Source of the DNA: Sequoia sempervirens
Lineage: Eukaryota; Streptophyta; Pinopsida; Cupressales; Cupressaceae
Reading direction: 5' to 3'
Assembly: GCA_007258455.2 (NCBI GenBank)
Contig: VDFB02270651.1
Span: forward strand, 699,666,217 to 699,730,216
Length of the DNA stretch: 64,000 nt
Below, piece after piece: positions 34,380-43,782 of the stretch. Under the pieces are notes generated by a model. That model worked only from the letters and a program-made list of their open reading frames with translations. It made no database searches and had not been told where the DNA came from. A program made the position numbers and the translations under genes. Every line of letters starts with the position of its first letter. Position 1 is the first letter of the stretch.

Positions 34380-36644
34380 GTGTCAGAATCAACTTCCTTG
34401 TGTCAACCTATCTCACCCTCGGTACACCATCATCCTCATCCCCCAAATCCTCTAGAATCCTATCTCGGATATCCCGCTCATGATCATCATCCTCCTCATC
34501 ATCATCCTAATAGGCACCAAGTAAGCCAAGGGCATCAATCTCTGCCTCCTCTCTGTTTTCCTCCTCCTCTATAGGAACCTCTGAATGCCCTCCTCTGTGG
34601 GATGCTCCTCCTCTCTGCCAATCTCAACATGCACCTCCTCCCCACCTCTGCCAACATCTAGCATGTGCACATCCTCCTCTCCCTATCTCTCCTCACATAT
34701 GGGTGACAATGGTGGCCCTCGTCCCCTCTGTCCATGCCTCCCTCTCCTACCACCTCGCCGACCACCTCCACCACCATCTCCATCATCACCATGACCCCCT
34801 CCACCTCTCTGACCTCTGCATCTACCACACTTGCCTCGCGGTCCTGTCCCTTGCCACTCTATCGGTGCTGGCTGATTTGGATCTATTAGGGGAATCGGCC
34901 TATGCATGACTCACCACTGATCGTAAGCCTCTGTGGTACCTGGGTCTTCCACACCATCTCTCCATCCCCATGGAACCTCCTACAATCCATCAATATCTGC
35001 CTCAGCAGTAGCTACTGGAATCGTTGGACCCCACAAGGGGATCTCTCGCAAAGACCTCGCGAACTCGGCCTGTCCTCTTGGCACATCCTGTATCTCTCCA
35101 AACTGTTGCAATACACAATCTGGTAAATGGTGCTCTATAATGTGGACATGTGAAATAGTCTGCCCATTCAAGTACTGTGTCTAGCAGAAAAAAGGAAAAT
35201 GCTCATCCTCTTCTGACCACTTTGCACATCCCAAGTATGGTCTCCATGTAAACTGTACCATAGTGTCAATGGCATGTCTGAAATTCCCGGTATCTCCCAT
35301 GTGCTGCTGAGTGTTAGGCCCCACATAACGGAAGGCATAAGGGGCTTTGTGTTGTACATCGACTGCAACTAGTGGCCGAAAAATGGAAATGTGTTCCCAC
35401 GCCCATACCATCAGGAGCGTGGTACCACAACTCATGGATTGAGCCTCTCGATAGGCTATATCATGCAAGTGAAAATATAACATGCCAAGGAGACAGATAC
35501 CCCAAGCATATACCTCTCGTCGCTCTAGCATACCTATCAACATCTCTCCCCAACCCATAGGAAAACCATGACCTTGATGGTCAAGAAGCATTATACCACC
35601 TATCAATGTACACAATAGACATTCCAGCCACCTATACCTCTATGCCAATACACGCCATCTAATCTCATAATGATCAAACCCTAACTGTTTGACGTTGGCA
35701 TGAGGGTAGTACTTGCACATCTCAGTGCAACCCCTCTAGGTATTGTACCTCACCCTCGTGCCTCTGATGGGAAGTCTCAGAATCTTGTAGATGTCCTCTA
35801 AGGTAACAGTCACCTCTCCAGTAGGTAGGTGTAAAGAAGAAGTCTCTGAATGCCACTGCTCGCATAATGCTGTCAGCAGACCCCGGTTCACTCGAATGGC
35901 AGGCATGTTTGTCACATGAAGAAGACCTAGGTGCCATAAGAATCGTCTCTCTGCACTCTATAAACTATCTCAGAAGAAAAAAGTCATAGGTCTTGACTCT
36001 CGCATATATGCAATGTCCAAAACAACCTGCAATGGAATTATACATGTCTCATGTTAGCATCAAACATCTATCCTAGTGCAAAATGACTAAATCAAATGCT
36101 ATTCAAATGCGTCATTATTTTGCAAATGCGTCATTCTTTTTCAAATGCGGTGAAGAAAACCAAATGCGTAATTCAAGTTCACACATGCGTCATTCTTTCT
36201 CACATGCATCTAAATTAAATGCAAATGCGTGCAAAACTAACAAATGTGTGCGTAAATCAAAGATCACACACAACTGCGTAAATCAAATAACAACTAGGTC
36301 GAAATAAATGCAAATGCGTTGAAAAATAAACACATGCGGCTATTTTAAATGCAAATGCGTGGAACTAAAATATAGTTGCGTTGAACCGCAAAAACCCTAC
36401 ACTAACTATCTACGTAATTTTACAAATGCATTGATCTACATGCAAATGTGTTTATTACACACTCACATGTAGGTTTTCAATAAAATGACGCATAGCAAAA
36501 ATAGCAAATAAACGCATAAAAACTTGCGCAAATCAAAAATTCACAAGTCAAGTTTAAGGTACATACCAGGGGGTCTGCGTCGGCTGGCCGTCTAAAGGTT
36601 CAGATCTTGTATGCTCGATGGTGGGTTTTTGGAACAGGAGACAT
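34380..36644 (-). pseudogene. Antisense plant-mobile-domain (PMD) gene of element B
   Basis: Exon 1 runs from the ATG at 36644 to 36567 (26 codons, one TGA) with donor GTATGT. The intron is 36566-36027. Exon 2 begins at 36026 after acceptor CATTGCAG. The protein then shows the PMD (aminotransferase-like) signature: LLHVTNMPAIRVNRGLLTAL, LPTGEVTVTLEDIYKILRLP, a long helical block with LLMVWAWEHI, and HIIEHHLPDCVLQQFGEI. An Arg/Gly-rich tail follows (GGGGGRRGGRRGRHGQRGRG, about 34745-34805), then acidic sequence. Several TGA/TAG codons break the frame. PMD proteins act in gene silencing and genome stability in plants, and PMD copies are known in gypsy and Mutator-like elements. Its strand and place match the extra antisense ORFs described for Tat elements. 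Confidence 0.85.
36027..36566 (-). other. Intron of the antisense PMD gene, CGCATTTG-rich
   Basis: The splice sites are GTATGT and TTGCAG on the minus strand, and the exons join in phase 0. On the plus strand the exact octamer CAAATGCG occurs at 36104, 36123, 36142, 36161, 36222, 36311 and 36352, plus near matches. In the sense of the PMD transcript this is CGCATTTG, the motif also found in the leader of element B. Confidence 0.75.
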
Positions 36645-36722
36645 CTTCGTTGTGGGTGTAGAGCAAAATCTCAAATCTCAAAGCTATGTGGGTTAAAATG
36701 AATAGGTTTTTACCCTATTTTC

Positions 36723-36730
36723 TATTTATA
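36723..36730 (-). promoter_or_regulatory. TATA box of the antisense PMD gene
   Basis: TATAAATA on the minus strand, about 80 bases upstream of the PMD ATG at 36644. The preceding sequence is CAAAACCCTAGG. Confidence 0.55.
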
Positions 36731-36977
36731 CCTAGGGTTTTGGTGGCATTCCTTTCTACTGGCCGCATTAGCTTCCAATTCAATCAACCTGTACCTGTCC
36801 TTAACATTTCCAACTTCAATTCCATCAACTCCACTGCATTTCTAGCTATCCAATGGACTAATCAGGATCATTTCCAAATTTTTCTGATTTTTTTGAAAAC
36901 TTGTCAATTTTCCCGAGGGGGCATACCTTCACTTGTTTACACCGGGGCATGACTAGGGCATATTTCTTATCGATTTT

Positions 36978-37021
36978 CTTTGACACAATGCCGAAATGAC
37001 ATTGTATCAAAGAGGGGAAAA
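36978..37021 (+). promoter_or_regulatory. Element B polypurine tract with adjoining stem-loop
   Basis: The tract AAAGAGGGGAAAA (37009-37021) primes plus-strand DNA and touches the 3' LTR. CTTTGACACAATG (36978-36990) and CATTGTATCAAAG (37000-37012) form a 13-bp stem with one mismatch and a 9-base loop that takes in the first bases of the tract. Confidence 0.75.
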
Positions 37022-38036
37022 TGTTTATCTTCAATGTCGTCATGGTCATGATTAAATAATGTCAATTATTTAATTAATTCACTTTGTTATTTTCACAATT
37101 ATCTATTTAAACTAATTAACCTGATCATTCTTGTCAAATTAAATAAATTCTTATTTAATTTTTATCATATGTCAACTTAATAATAAATTCTTTATTTATT
37201 TAATTATATTTATCCCTTCGTCACTCTTATTAAATGAATTAAATGAATTATTTAATTCATAAATTCTATGTTAACACATACCTCTATATTTGGATAATTG
37301 TGTGAGTTATCTAAGTATTCACTTTGACTTGACTTGAGATCTATTTAATTTGGTTAGTTAACTCTTGATTTAATGTCTTAGTAGCTTTCTCGAGTAATCT
37401 CTTCATCATATCATGTCATCTAGTGCTAACTCAATTGTGTGTACATGCATATTAATTAAATATTCTTATTTAATTAATTAAATCTTGTTTGTGCATTCAA
37501 ATAGAGAGTTGCTTTAATCCGTCTTTATCTTTGTCATGCAAAGATAATTCTTTGTTTTCAAATACCAAACTTGAAGATTAAATCATTTATTTAATCTTTA
37601 ATTCTATTTTTAATTTGTATCGTCATTATAATGCATAATATGTCTCTCAACCGTCTATTGATCTTTCAGTCCTGACCTATCGTTCGAATAATCAATTTTC
37701 TATAAATTGATCTATTCTTCATCATTCCAATCTCTCTCAAAATCTTATGACTTTTTGGAGCAACTATCTTGAATCTTTGATGTTTTGCTAAATCACTATC
37801 ATAGGCTATACTTGCACGAAATTTGAAAATATGAGGGCAATAATACTACAATGGCAAAATGGAGAAGGGAAATCGAGATGATACATGGAATTACATACAT
37901 ATTGGGTGAGATTGTTCAGTTTATTTACGTTTTGACTTTCCTTTGTTCTCTGTTGCTTGGCTTAGATTGCATTAGAGTTTTAGATTGCATTGCATGTTTT
38001 CTCTGATCTATTTCTCTACATTTTCTAGACATTACA
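37022..38036 (+). repeat. Element B 3' LTR
   Basis: 1015 bp, TG...CA. It lacks some U3 sequence present in the 5' LTR, including most of the first 40 bases after TGT. From CATGGTCATGATTAAATAAT onward it aligns with the 5' copy. The 3' 350 bases are the best conserved. Confidence 0.9.
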
Positions 38037-38041
38037 TTAAC

Positions 38042-38764
38042 AACATAGTTATTCTCTTTTTAGTTAACTCTTTCATAATGAAATTTATCAAAGAATGATG
38101 AAAGCATTCCAGGATCCCATAAGGTCATTTCAACTATCAGTTACAACAAGGAGGTAAGCACACAACAGAATTTCACACAAGCAACTCCACTTGGACAACA
38201 ACACTAAGATGATGGTTGCACTGTTATCAGGGTGGTTGTCAATGTCTTGGTAGTGGTTCCAGATGTGATAATGGAGGTTGCAAATGTGACATGGTTGGTT
38301 GATATGTGTCATGGTGGCTGCAAATTTGTCATGTCTGATTGATATGCATCATGGTGGTTGCCTAAATGGCATGACAAAGGCGATTTTTCATGCTCCTTGA
38401 TGCTTGGAAGTTCTTTAGTGTAGGAAAGGACAATTATGATTTATGATATTTGTAAATATGTTGAATTCTACAGAGGCAATGGGAGTGTGAGAGTGATAAT
38501 TGACAATTCAACTAGTTGTAGGAGTAAGACAACAGTAGAATGATCCTTGTTTATAATTTTTTTAAACTCTTTTTAACTATTGAAACATAGCATATACAAC
38601 TTCAAAAGTAATGTGAAGCTGATAAAATGAAAATAATCTAGGGCATAGGTGTGAAACAAGATTGTTCTCTATTTGAGTGAATTCCATAGTTGTGAAACAA
38701 AAAAAAAAGAGAGAGAGAAAAGTTAGGGTATTATGAAAATAAGCATCACAAGTGAAGAAGGTTA
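38042..38764. other. CACTA interior right of element B; 40-bp tandem repeat
   Basis: No supported gene. A 40-bp tandem repeat of about 2.4 copies starts at 38276, 38316 and 38356 with GGTTGCAAATGTGACATGGT-like units. Confidence 0.4.
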
Positions 38765-38945
38765 CCTCAAATGGTTGAGCCCAATAGAAGGCATGGAGTC
38801 GAGCTTCCATAACTAAGGATCTACCCACAATGCGAGCGACAAATATACATAAAACAACACGACTGCCTTGAATTCCCCATGCCTAGGATTCAAAACCCTG
38901 ACCACCAAACCCTTGACCTATACGACGAGCCTCTTGCTCAACAAC
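38765..38945 (-). pseudogene. Exon-like fragment, unknown family
   Basis: A minus-strand frame reads EARRIGQGFGGQGFES, one TAG, then RVVLCIFVARIVGRSLVMEA and HAFYWAQPFE. It ends at a fair donor (GAG then GTAACC). Base composition is richer in GC than the surroundings. It is on the same strand as the other host pieces inside the CACTA element. I do not recognise the gene. Confidence 0.4.
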
Positions 38946-40224
38946 GCCTACAACTCATGCACTATGCTCCTGCTCCCCTTCACTAACCCTGATCTTACAT
39001 TTTCAAGAAAAAATAGTAATAGAACACAATAAAAAATGGCCTGACTACATACAGATTTGAAAAATAAAATTCTTACCACAAGATTCTACACAAATTGTGT
39101 CCTACTATCAACATTGCCGATGCGGAAAAATGGGTTGAGGCTTTCACTTCTCCATTTTGGCAGGCTACACCTGAAAATAAGGTTTGAATTTCACTTCTCC
39201 ATATTGGTGGGCATTTGGACAAAGGTTTTAGAGTATGTTTATTAAAACAAAAATTATGGACGAGACATTAATAATAAGCACATTTTGGCATGTTAAATAA
39301 ATATATAAAATTATTATAGTTAATAATTAATAATATTTTTTTTATATAATGCAAAATATAATTAATATATTATATATATTTAATATAATAGTAATAAAGA
39401 TTAAATTATATATACTATAATTATATTTATTATTATATTTAATAGTATATATATGTTTTATTATTATTAGATATTGTATACTATAATAAAAATTATTATA
39501 ATTAATAATTAATAATTACTATATCTTTATATAGAGTGGGTGGTTGGGTAGGCGTCTCTCTGCAACTATCAAAGTTATCGTTAAGGAAAATCTTCATATT
39601 TAGGGAAAAACATTCATTTTTAGGGAAAAAACTTCATTTTCAGGGCAAAATGTTCTTTTTTTTAAGGGAAAAATCTTTATTTTCAGTAGATTCAATCATT
39701 ACATTTCTACAATCCATATAAATTGAATCTAATTTCTTCTAGAAATAATTACTTTTACAAACATTATGTTTCTACAATCCATGTAAATTGAATCTAATTG
39801 CTTCTAGAAATAACTAATTGACCTTTTGAAATGAAAGTGTCTGCAAGATAGCCCTCAAAATGCAATTGAATTTTTTAAATCATATTTTATTAATGAAATT
39901 GACTACAATTGCTCTTTGATACATTTGACATGCTAACACAACAGGAAAATCAAATTGGCTTCAAATCATAGTTAAAAACATTAATGATTCATTAACATAA
40001 AGAGTAATAAAAGTTAAATAATGTAAATGTTAAATTTTTTTATAAAATATGTGAAGGCCTTAAGACTACACCAAGAGGAAATGCCTTCCACGCAATAGGT
40101 ATTTTTGGTGCACCGAGCAACCTAGGCAGCCAAATGGTCCGCTTCGGTAGGGGTCCCATGAGGGGGGCTTAAGCTTTATGGATTATGATCAAATTAGAAA
40201 GAAAAGAGAATAGAGGAGTAATAG
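38946..40224. other. AT-rich region with short tandem repeats
   Basis: 39300-39540 is almost pure A/T. About five units of TTCATTTTTAGGGAAAAA lie at 39585-39690. A direct repeat of about 63 bp, with TTTCTACAATCCATRTAAAT at each start, lies at 39705-39815. No gene is supported. Confidence 0.45.
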
Positions 40225-40402
40225 TCATTTATTTAGTCATTTTTATTTGTCTGGCCAATTATTTAGTTGTGATTTTACCCGATAACCAAATTAGTCACTT
40301 ATGATGATCAAATTAGTCATTTATTTGTCAAATTCTACTAGTGTTAGTCACGTGACTAAAAGTTTTAGTCACATAGTCATTTATCTGCCAAATTCTACTA
40401 GT
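40225..40402. repeat. Right subterminal repeats of the CACTA element
   Basis: Several TTTAGTCAT/TAGTCACTT motifs, the palindrome GTCACGTGAC at about 40357-40366, and two copies of CAAATTCTACTAGTG ending at 40353 and 40403. The second copy is taken as the terminus because CAC follows it. Confidence 0.55.
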
Positions 40403-40403
40403 G
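40374..40403 (-). repeat. Right terminal inverted repeat of the CACTA element
   Basis: Read on the minus strand it starts CACTAGTA, with TGACTA at bases 25-30 as at the left end. CAC follows at 40404-40406. Confidence 0.55.
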
Positions 40404-40406
40404 CAC

Positions 40407-40789
40407 ATTCTTTTGTTTTGATGTTCTTCTAGACTTAAGGTATCTCTCTCTATACTTTGATTTTATAAATAGGGTAATATATCTCGTGTAGTTCACCTAT
40501 CACATTTTTAAGTTGAGTGACTCACTTATAATGTCTAATTATTGTTAGATAGTTCATGATAGTACCTATATTTATATTTAATGAAACTAATATAAAACTA
40601 TGCATATTCCTATTCCATCAATAAAATTCCAATAGATATCAAATCATTGAAAATAATCATGTAACACTTAAATGAACTAATATTTAAAGCTTAATAATGC
40701 AATAATATAAAATTATGTATTAGTAACTTGATTTCTAATATATGAAAATACTTCAAGGATCATTCAAAATTATAACAAAAATATGTTAA

Positions 40790-40824
<35 letters not shown>

Positions 40825-41747
40825 CAACATTTTTATATGATAATCAAGACAATAATCTATTTTATCTTATTGATAATAACATAATCAATAATGAAAAGGT
40901 TTTGATAATAACTCAAAAATAACATTGGTACATTGTCTAAATAATCATCGTTCCTAATTTATCAATGCATTTCCTTAAAAACCAATTGTCTTTCTTAGTC
41001 CTCTCTCATTTATCATAATATTTTGAAATATGAATTTCCAGCACAAGTGTCTTAGTCCACATTATTATCTTAGACCACTCATTTGTAGATGTAGCAATGC
41101 CTCAATTCCACTAATTACAAAGATCAAAGTTGATAGGTATATCAATAGAGAGGATGTTGTTAATCGAGGGTTAATAGGAACATTGATTTTAATCTTTTCA
41201 TATCCTACCTGAGCAGTCTAGCTTTCCAAATTCTTTTGTAGGATCAACCCTAACCTCATTTCATCCAATCTAGCCAATTTTCATGCCAAAATTTCTTATC
41301 ATCTGAGAGATTTTAAAATTTTAAGTTCCTAGCTGGTAATTCACAAATAATGTTAAATTTTGTATTTTTTGCATCTAGAGAAAAAAAAAATATTGGGTTT
41401 TATTTTAGGGGGTCTATACATCATCCTATCCAAATTTCATGGAATAAGAAGTTTTCAATTGAAAGATATGGAATTTTTCATCTTTGGGCTCAAAACACGG
41501 TTACAAAATCTCAAGGTTTTAAATTTCCATGGAGTTAAAAGTGTTTTGATGGAGTGAGACAAGGTTTCCACAACCATCAGAATATTGACATGCATTTTAA
41601 AAATTAATTCAAGAAAAGGAATTAAATCCAACGAAGAGTTAAAGAAGTTACAAAACTTTCAGCAGTACCCGATTTTTTTTTGACAACCATCTAATAAGTC
41701 GATATGCTTTACAAACCCATGAATAGAGGGAATGACTAAGAATTTTA
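40407..41747. other. No gene seen; (AT)n run
   Basis: AT-rich DNA between the CACTA end and element E. An (AT)n microsatellite lies at about 40791-40821. No supported coding frame. Confidence 0.35.
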
Positions 41748-42545
41748 TGTTAGGATAAGGTGACATTAACCTTCTAATCCTATATCATTTATATCTCTCC
41801 ACGTTCCTTGGAATGTGTTCTAGTGGACATGAGAGAAAAATATTAAATTTTGGCATGTTGTAATTATATTTTAAAGAGAGGATTTATTTTCAGTGGTGGT
41901 TACACATCAAATATGGATAAGGCATATTTCCTAGGTGTCCAAAATGTTTTATGAAAGGTTTTTGATGAGTCTTTCAAGATTGGATAAGAAAAAGGTGTTT
42001 GTTGGCGTTACATTGGTAAGTGGAAAAGTCATCGAGCATCCAAAAAGGAAGGAGTTGGATAGGCTACGGGTTAGGTGCCCATGTTGGAGTGTTGAATATC
42101 CAATTAATATTTTATTATTTCTTTTGGATTTCCAATAAGAGGGACATGGGTTTTTTCAGGTGGTTTTGTGCCTCCATTTTTTGTTTACCATTTGTGGTTT
42201 TACCTCCCACAATTTCTATAAATTGGAGCAATGGGATGGTAGTTTCATATTGACTTCTTGCAGGTAACAGGGTTTTTATAGGTTTATTAGAGATCATTTG
42301 TGAAGTGTATTACTATGTACTCTCATTGGAATATTAATAATATACTTTTCCTCTTTTCTCGAGTGGATTTTTTTCCCGAAAGTGTTTCTCCACATAAATC
42401 TGGTCTCTCATTTTGTTTGCTAATTTTTATATTGTGATGTTTGTTGCAATCACATGTTTATTTCTGATTTGGTAATCTGATTTTCAGATCTTTAATCACT
42501 TGCATAATTTCATATTATAGCTTTCCTTCACCTTTTTTTTCAACA
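41748..42545 (+). repeat. Element E 5' LTR
   Basis: 798 bp, starts TGTTAGGATAAGG and ends CAACA. Its first 400 bases match 46634-47036 well. Confidence 0.85.
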
Positions 42546-42560
42546 TTTGGTATTAGAGCT
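42546..42560 (+). other. Element E primer-binding site
   Basis: TTTGGTATTAGAGCT follows the LTR directly and is complementary to the 3' end of initiator tRNA-Met with one change from the usual TGGTATCAGAGC. Confidence 0.8.
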
Positions 42561-42674
42561 AACGGTTCTATTAAGAAGGAGATTCTTTTCTTTTAAGTGT
42601 TGGAAGGTTTTTTGGTTGTAGTGGGAGCTTTTATTTTGTGGTATATTGTAGATTTGTGAAGAGGATTCTTTGTC

Positions 42675-43782
42675 ATGGCTTCTACCTCTTGCTAGGATAT
42701 TGATAAATTCAATGGCATAGGCTATGAGATGTGGAAACTAAATATGGAGGATCTCCTTGAATAGAGAGATTAGTGGTTGTCAGTTCCATAAGAGAGTAAA
42801 CTAGTTGTAATGTTTGATGAAGATTGGAAAAAGTTAGACAAGAAGGAATGAGGAACCATACGGTTGTGTCTCATGGATTCCATCCTCTTGAATGTCTCCA
42901 CAAAAGACACTGTATTCAAGTTGTGGAAGAGGATAGGTGATATAATTTATCAAACTAATTTTTTTTCTAACAAGTTATATTTCAAATGATGGTTATATTC
43001 ATTAAAAATGAAAGATGGTGATTCTATTGTAGACCATTTAAATTTTTATAATCTAATTATAAGTCAACTTGCATCAATAGATGTTGAATTACAAGATGAT
43101 AAATTAATCTTGTTTCTTTGTTCGTTTCCCAAATCTTGGGAAAATTTAATTGTTACCTTAAGTAGTGGTAATATAGACCCAAAGATGGACATCATGATTT
43201 TCGTACTTATATTAGAGGAGATGAGGAGAAATTATATGAATATTGGCTCCCAAAGTGCCTTGCATGTATGAGGAAGCTCCAAAGAGAAATGTCCTAAAAG
43301 GGATAAAAAGAGGGATAAGTCTAAAGGATCTTCTAAGACCCCCAAAAAGAGCAGAGTAAAGTGTTGGAATTGTGGAAAAAGAGGGCATGTGAAGGAGTGT
43401 AAGAACAAGAAAAAGAATGTTGATTCCTCTACAGAAAATTCCTCTAAGGATGATTATGATGCTTTTTTTAATTTCAGCTAACTCTATTAGTGATGATGCT
43501 TGGCTTATTGATTCAGGTTTCTCCTACCACATGACTCATCACAAGGAGTGGTTCACTTCTTACAAAGCATATGATAGGGGAGATGTTTTCCTTGGTGATA
43601 ATAGTATTAAGAATATTATTGGTAAGGGAAAGATAAAGTTGTGTTTCAATGATGGGAGGATTAAATCCCTTGATGATGTTTTGCATATTCCAGGACTTGC
43701 AATAAATTTACTTTTAGTACCCAAGTTGAATGATTCTAGAATGCATGTGAAATTTGACAAGTCTAGTTGTAGGTTGGTCTGA
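42675..43782 (+). pseudogene. Element E gag and protease
   Basis: The polyprotein starts at ATG 42675 and is soon interrupted by TAG/TGA codons. The gag shows FNGIGYEMWKLNMEDLL near its start, then MKDGDSIVDHLNFYNLI. The zinc knuckle is CWNCGKRGHVKEC, with three instead of four residues between His and the last Cys. The protease has WLIDSGFSYHMTHH, the copia D-S-G motif, followed by VLHIPGLAINLLLVPKL. Confidence 0.85.

Larger units (their letters stand above)
19872..38036 (+). mobile_element. Element B: Tat-type Ty3/gypsy retrotransposon with antisense PMD gene
   Basis: A complete but decayed 18.2-kb LTR retrotransposon inserted in the CACTA element. It starts TGTAGACACC and ends ATTACA; the 5-bp duplication TTAAC flanks it at 19867-19871 and 38037-38041. 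Plus-strand order: 5' LTR, long leader, gag, protease, G-patch, reverse transcriptase, RNase H, second RNase H, integrase. Then comes a 3-kb noncoding spacer, an antisense plant-mobile-domain gene, a polypurine tract and the 3' LTR. The second RNase H and the extra ORF between pol and 3' LTR are hallmarks of the Tat (Ogre/Retand) lineage. Many stops and frame changes show it is inactive. Confidence 0.9.
3768..40403. mobile_element. CACTA-type DNA transposon carrying host gene fragments
   Basis: The left end reads CACTAGTATAAAAACAAC and the reverse complement of the right end reads CACTAGTAGAATTTGGCAG. The first eight bases match, and TGACTA occurs at the same distance (bases 25-30) from both termini; about 20 of 30 bases agree. 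The bases just outside are CAC on both sides (3765-3767 and 40404-40406), the 3-bp duplication expected for CACTA elements. Both ends hold many copies of TTTAGTCAT and a palindrome containing CACGTGAC. Removing the later insertion B leaves about 18.5 kb, a normal size for this superfamily. No transposase is seen, so it would be non-autonomous. A second candidate right terminus lies at 40353. The main weakness is the short TIR. Confidence 0.55.

Noticed and set aside
34585..34907. Plus-strand Pro/Ser-rich frames at 34253-34909
   Set aside because: They are the antisense reading of the Gly/Arg-rich and acidic tail of the PMD gene.
40300..40353. Earlier CAAATTCTACTAGTG copy as the right end of the CACTA element
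   Set aside because: It is followed by TTA, which does not match the CAC before the left end; the copy ending at 40403 is followed by CAC.
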